A stretch of DNA of 23,009 bases, taken from assembly GCA_002373165.1 (NCBI GenBank), contig DFJS01000052.1:1-23009 (forward strand). The letters run 5' to 3'. Below are positions 22,458 to 23,009 of the stretch, one piece after another. Position 1 is the first letter of the stretch, and each line of letters opens with the position of its first letter. Source of the DNA: Ruminococcus sp. UBA3665. Its GTDB lineage: Bacteria; Bacillota; Clostridia; Oscillospirales; Ruminococcaceae. Under the pieces are notes generated by a model that was not told where the DNA came from, did no database searches, and worked only from the letters and a program-made list of their open reading frames with translations. The translations under genes and the position numbers were made by a program.

Positions 22458-22748
22458 TTGCAGATTGATGAAGCATCCAGAAAAAAAACCCTGATTTTAC
22501 TTATCATAGTTCTGATTGCTATGCTGATTCCGATGAAAACTCAGTATAAAGACGGCGGCACTGTCAGATATCAGGCCATGCTGTACAGCGTGACAAAAAG
22601 ACATTCTCTGGCAAGTCAGGAATCTGCAAACGGTTCTGTCATGGGCATCATCACAGGGACAGAAATCCGGGTGCTGTTCTGGGAAGTCTATAACGATTCT
22701 GCGTTTGTGCCCGATCCGATTGAACATGTTCTGTCTCCGGCAGAATAA
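22458..22748 (+). CDS. small membrane-anchored protein of unknown function
   Basis: The product has 96 residues, read from TTG 22458, which has GAGGTGA five bases before it; no ATG gives the whole membrane span. Residues 9-26 form one hydrophobic segment (TLILLIIVLIAMLIPM), followed by KTQYKDGGTVRYQAMLYSVTKRHS and IRVLFWEVYND. That KDGGTV.Y.A.LY.V pattern is a recurring small Firmicutes protein that I know only as uncharacterised. It lies between the T-box terminator and tyrS, so it is expected to be induced by tyrosine starvation together with tyrS. The start codon is the main uncertainty. Confidence 0.8.
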   Translation: MQIDEASRKKTLILLIIVLIAMLIPMKTQYKDGGTVRYQAMLYSVTKRHSLASQESANGSVMGIITGTEIRVLFWEVYNDSAFVPDPIEHVLSPAE

Positions 22749-22784
22749 TATAAATTTATTTTTTAGTAAGGAGTTATATCTATC

Positions 22785-23009
22785 ATGACTGTTTTTGAAG
22801 AACTTGAACGCCGCGGCCTGCTCGCACAGCTGACTGACCGCAAGGAAATTGAAGAATTAATCAACGCCGGAAAGGCGACTTTCTACATCGGGTTTGACCC
22901 GACTGCCGATTCTCTGCATGTCGGCCATTTTATGGCTCTGTGCCTGATGAAGCGTCTCCAGATGGCCGGCAATAAGCCGATTGTCCTGCTCGGCGGCGGC
23001 ACCGGCATG
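22785..23009 (+). CDS. tyrS: tyrosyl-tRNA synthetase, N-terminal part (runs off the window)
   Basis: The frame opens at ATG 22785 with AAGGAG 11 bases upstream and stays open for 75 codons to the window end. It reads MTVFEELERRGLLAQLTD, then FYIGFDPTADSLHVGHFMAL, with the class I signature HVGH, and LGGGTGM at the edge. TyrRS charges tRNA-Tyr with tyrosine in the cytoplasm. The upstream T-box with a TAC specifier confirms the amino acid. The C-terminal half, including KMSKS and the S4 domain, lies outside the window. Confidence 0.96.
   Translation, partial: MTVFEELERRGLLAQLTDRKEIEELINAGKATFYIGFDPTADSLHVGHFMALCLMKRLQMAGNKPIVLLGGGTGM

Overview
The window looks like a chromosomal segment of a moderately AT-rich Gram-positive gut anaerobe, most likely a Ruminococcus-like member of the Clostridia. 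This rests on strong purine-rich Shine-Dalgarno sites, many TTGACA-17-TATAAT promoters (often preceded by TATGC), a T-box leader before tyrS, a polygalacturonate-binding (Cthe_2159-type) lipoprotein, and Firmicutes-type small proteins. No search was run, so genus and species are inference.

Left part (1-8574). A truncated PAS-like sensory gene on the minus strand is divergent from a 1030-residue membrane HD-GYP protein with a secreted beta-propeller sensor. Next, on the minus strand, are a UDP-glucose 6-dehydrogenase and, upstream of it, an unusual LuxS with an N-terminal VOC/glyoxalase-like domain. A plus-strand operon of 6179-7185 encodes a 52-residue antitoxin-like peptide, a Doc/Fic toxin and a GNAT protein carrying an extra C-terminal domain; it is framed by a consensus promoter and a terminator. 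A secreted carbohydrate-binding lipoprotein lies opposite.

Centre (8727-15765). One minus-strand operon holds two large dynamin-like GTPases (858 and 919 aa), a 112-aa unknown, a single-membrane-span small protein and a DUF2974/Mbeg1-like alpha/beta hydrolase. A consensus promoter precedes it, two junctions are ATGA overlaps, and the other gaps are 15-24 nt. The pairing of dynamins with a possible lipase and a small membrane protein suggests a membrane-remodelling, repair or defence device. It is the best candidate here for an undescribed system.

Right part (15869-23009). A polyprenyl-phosphate sugar transferase is followed by an accessory stretch: an excisionase-like HTH gene, a zinc-ribbon tyrosine recombinase with a long palindrome in its leader, and an XRE regulator with an ImmA/IrrE-type protease. 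A plus-strand group then encodes a PemK/MazF-like protein without a visible antitoxin, a TerD-domain protein with a proline-rich N-terminus, and an AIM24-family protein. The window ends with a tyrosine-specific T-box leader, a small membrane protein and the start of tyrS.

No rRNA, tRNA, CRISPR array or insertion sequence was seen. No stretch above 300 bases lacks a gene; the largest gaps are 357-606, 15700-15938 and 18824-19046, all described below.
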